Shown in pieces: positions 6,763 to 7,705 of a stretch of 7,705 nt of DNA (positions within the stretch are counted from its first letter, which is position 1; each line of letters begins with the position of its first letter). Source of the stretch: JBHPCZ01 sp042573625 (GTDB lineage Bacteria; Desulfobacterota; Desulfobacteria; Desulfobacterales; UBA11574); NCBI GenBank assembly GCA_042573625.1, contig JBHPCZ010000144.1, positions 1 through 7,705 on the forward strand, given 5' to 3'. The notes under the pieces are model-generated. The model was not told where the DNA came from. It saw only the letters and a program-made list of their open reading frames with translations, and made no database searches. Made by a program: the position numbers and the translations under genes.

Positions 6763-7056
6763 CTAAGGTTCATAATACAGGGGTTCCCCCAGATTTTTGA
6801 GTATAAAGTGGTTAAAGACACGATGACCGTCATAGTCGAGAACGCGCAGGTCGTCATTCTGGTGAAGATCCCCCATGATTACATTGAAATGCCTTCCATA
6901 TTTGCTTTTCACATCATCCACGGAGACTTCATAAGCAACAAATTTTTTAATCCCCTTTGCATTCAATCTTTCAATAAAATTTGAATTTTCAAAGGAGTCA
7001 AAACTCGTCAAAATAACGACAGGGCCCGAACCCGTAAAGAAAATGCCTGCTTTCAT
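6763..7056 (-). CDS. Small uncharacterised soluble protein upstream of cstA
   Basis: This is a 97-aa protein with a very strong start: AAAGGAGGT (7062-7070) 5 bases before ATG 7056. It begins MKAGIFFTGSGPVVILTSFDSF, a beta-strand, glycine turn, beta-strand pattern, and continues with alternating helix and strand, so a small alpha/beta cytosolic domain is likely. Other notable segments are KGIKKFVAYEVSVDDVKSKYG, FNVIMGDLHQNDDLRVLDYDG and a tyrosine-rich end GEPLYYEP. There is no signal peptide, membrane helix or cysteine motif. I believe similar proteins occur as conserved hypotheticals in related bacteria, but I cannot name a family. It is the first gene after the sigma-54 promoter and is followed by cstA, so a role in regulating or assisting the transporter is plausible but unproven. 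Confidence 0.82.
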   Translation of the reverse strand: MKAGIFFTGSGPVVILTSFDSFENSNFIERLNAKGIKKFVAYEVSVDDVKSKYGRHFNVIMGDLHQNDDLRVLDYDGHRVFNHFILKNLGEPLYYEP

Positions 7057-7061
7057 AAATT

Positions 7062-7070
7062 ACCTCCTTT
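7062..7070 (-). promoter_or_regulatory. Consensus ribosome-binding site of the 97-aa gene
   Basis: On the minus strand AAAGGAGGT lies 5 bases from ATG 7056. It is a near-perfect anti-16S match and the strongest such site in the window, which suggests high translation once transcribed. Confidence 0.85.
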
Positions 7071-7112
7071 CCCTTGCTATTTTTTATTTAACTGTTCAAT
7101 GCATTTCATTAC

Positions 7113-7136
7113 GCTGTAAACAATATGATATACAGC
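7113..7136. repeat. Inverted repeat overlapping the sigma-54 -12 element
   Basis: GCTGTA (7113-7118) and TACAGC (7131-7136) form perfect 6-bp arms around a 12-base AT-rich centre. The right arm overlaps the -12 element and the left arm extends past the expected transcription start, so a protein bound here would affect promoter opening. It could also arise by chance. Confidence 0.4.
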
Positions 7137-7149
7137 AAACACTGTGCCA
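7134..7149 (-). promoter_or_regulatory. Sigma-54 (RpoN) promoter for the 97-aa gene and cstA
   Basis: Read on the minus strand, TGGCACAGTGTTTGCT matches the RpoN consensus TGGCAC-N5-TTGCW, with GG and GC separated by exactly 10 bases. It lies in the non-coding gap 78 bases upstream of ATG 7056; start of transcription is expected near 7123, leaving a leader of about 67 bases with the strong ribosome-binding site at its end. Sigma-54 promoters need an AAA+ enhancer-binding activator, so the unit is probably activated by a specific signal such as carbon, nitrogen or energy status. The activator is not in this window. Confidence 0.8.
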
Positions 7150-7182
7150 GATGGCCTTTCTAAAACAACACCAGCAATTACT

Positions 7183-7194
7183 TGATTTAAATCA
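7183..7194. promoter_or_regulatory. Perfect 12-bp palindrome upstream of the sigma-54 promoter
   Basis: TGATTTAAATCA is a perfect palindrome centred about 65 bases upstream of the expected start near 7123. The position suits an operator or half of an enhancer-binding-protein site, though such sites are often longer and farther upstream. AT-rich context makes chance occurrence possible. Confidence 0.4.
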
Positions 7195-7315
7195 TAATAT
7201 CATTTAGTCCGCAGGTGTTTCGGGCGAGTGTTACAGATGATGTGTCGATATTTTTTACAAACTGAAAAATTACCTGTCTGCTTATTGTGGCGGGTAATAC
7301 ACTTCCCCGAAGGTC

Positions 7316-7705
7316 CTATGTATCCATTCGGCTTTTTATGGAAAAGTCTCGCGCAATATTCGGGGGAGATGAAACATTTTCCAACCCTATCGTTTCCAAA
7401 GGGCTATGATGCTTCGGAGGTCGAAACCCGGGTAAAAAATTATCCAAATCCATACACATTTCGTATTCACTTTCATAAGGTACTCTTTTAACATCAAATC
7501 CTAATTTTCGCCCCAATTTCAACATCTGTGTGTTTTCTGCCAGAACCAATCCCCAAACCCTCTGAACACCCAGATGTTTCGCACCGACCAGGCAGCATTT
7601 GAGCAGCTCGGCCCCGATGCCTTTCCCTTGCCATTTGTCGCCGACCAGCACGGAGAATTCGGCTTGCTCTCCATCCGGCAAAAGAATGATCCGGGCAACA
7701 CCGAG
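7316..7705 (-). CDS. GNAT acetyltransferase domain, N-terminally truncated by window edge (probably Pat-like, acyl-CoA synthetase-fused)
   Basis: The frame is open to base 7705 and ends at TAG 7316-7318, leaving the last 129 residues. TTG 7681 is only an internal leucine codon, since LGVARIIL continues the homology upstream. The acetyl-CoA-binding motif A is WQGKGIGAELL (25-35), preceded by the strand pattern GVARI-PDGEQAEFSVLVGD (2-23); motif B is ENTQMLKLGRKLGFDVKR. This pattern closely resembles the C-terminal GNAT domain of protein acetyltransferases of the Pat/PatZ type, which follow an ADP-forming acyl-CoA synthetase-like domain and acetylate lysines of acyl-CoA synthetases. The upstream part lies outside the window, so the fusion is inferred. 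The last 40 or so residues (NFLPGFRPPKHHSPLE onward) are low in structure and look like a tail. Confidence 0.82.
   Translation of the reverse strand, partial: LGVARIILLPDGEQAEFSVLVGDKWQGKGIGAELLKCCLVGAKHLGVQRVWGLVLAENTQMLKLGRKLGFDVKRVPYESEYEMCMDLDNFLPGFRPPKHHSPLETIGLENVSSPPNIARDFSIKSRMDT

Larger units (their letters stand above)
7057..7315. other. AT-rich intergenic regulatory region
   Basis: This 259-base gap separates the GNAT-domain gene from the 97-aa gene, both on the minus strand. It contains the sigma-54 promoter, the two palindromes and the strong ribosome-binding site. The stretch 7200-7315, just past the GNAT stop, shows only weak AT-only or 4-bp stems and no T-run terminator that I would defend. 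Confidence 0.7.

Noticed and set aside
7250..7270. T-tract and A-tract inverted repeat downstream of the GNAT gene
   Set aside because: The arms are only A/T homopolymer runs, which arise easily in AT-rich spacers, with no GC stem for termination.
7228..7491. Plus-strand open frame of 87 codons
   Set aside because: It is largely antisense to the GNAT-domain gene, has no convincing ribosome-binding site and no recognisable motif.

Overview
The window looks like a chromosomal segment of a mid-GC anaerobe, most likely one of the former Deltaproteobacteria (Desulfobacterota, syntroph or sulfate-reducer type). That placement rests on gene content and style: a divergent crotonase, a stand-alone cyclic-nucleotide-binding domain protein, a short CstA behind a small uncharacterised protein, an ArsA/Get3-like ATPase, and a GNAT domain of the type fused to ADP-forming acyl-CoA synthetases. 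It is an inference; there is no rRNA or other phylogenetic marker here.

Layout. Bases 1-1041 carry two plus-strand genes: the 3' part of a crotonase (enoyl-CoA hydratase/isomerase) family gene and a cyclic-nucleotide-binding-domain protein. They converge, with a 30-base gap, on a long minus-strand block. In transcription order (right to left) that block holds: the 3' end of a GNAT acetyltransferase domain gene (7705-7316); an AT-rich regulatory gap (7315-7057) with a very good sigma-54 promoter and two palindromes; a 97-aa conserved-looking small protein; a CstA-type transporter (577 aa); a 118-base gap with a long inverted repeat; then a compact cluster of five genes (4847-1072): a 107-aa unknown protein, an ArsA/Get3-like ATPase, two tandem paralogous 221-aa single-pass membrane proteins, and a class V PLP aminotransferase of the alanine/serine-glyoxylate type.

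How the parts may work together. The small protein and CstA form a probable two-gene unit driven by sigma-54, which implies activation by an enhancer-binding protein in response to carbon or nitrogen status. The ATPase cluster is the most interesting part. The 107-aa gene stops exactly where the ATPase GTG begins, and the ATPase stop is 9 bases from the first membrane gene, whose ribosome-binding site overlaps that stop. The membrane proteins should place their large domains in the cytoplasm, where a soluble ATPase could dock. I recognise no named system with this arrangement. It could be a bacterial ATPase/membrane-receptor module related to Get3/ArsA, but that is a hypothesis. The aminotransferase at the end may only share the transcript.

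No tRNA, rRNA, CRISPR array, insertion sequence or convincing intrinsic terminator was seen.
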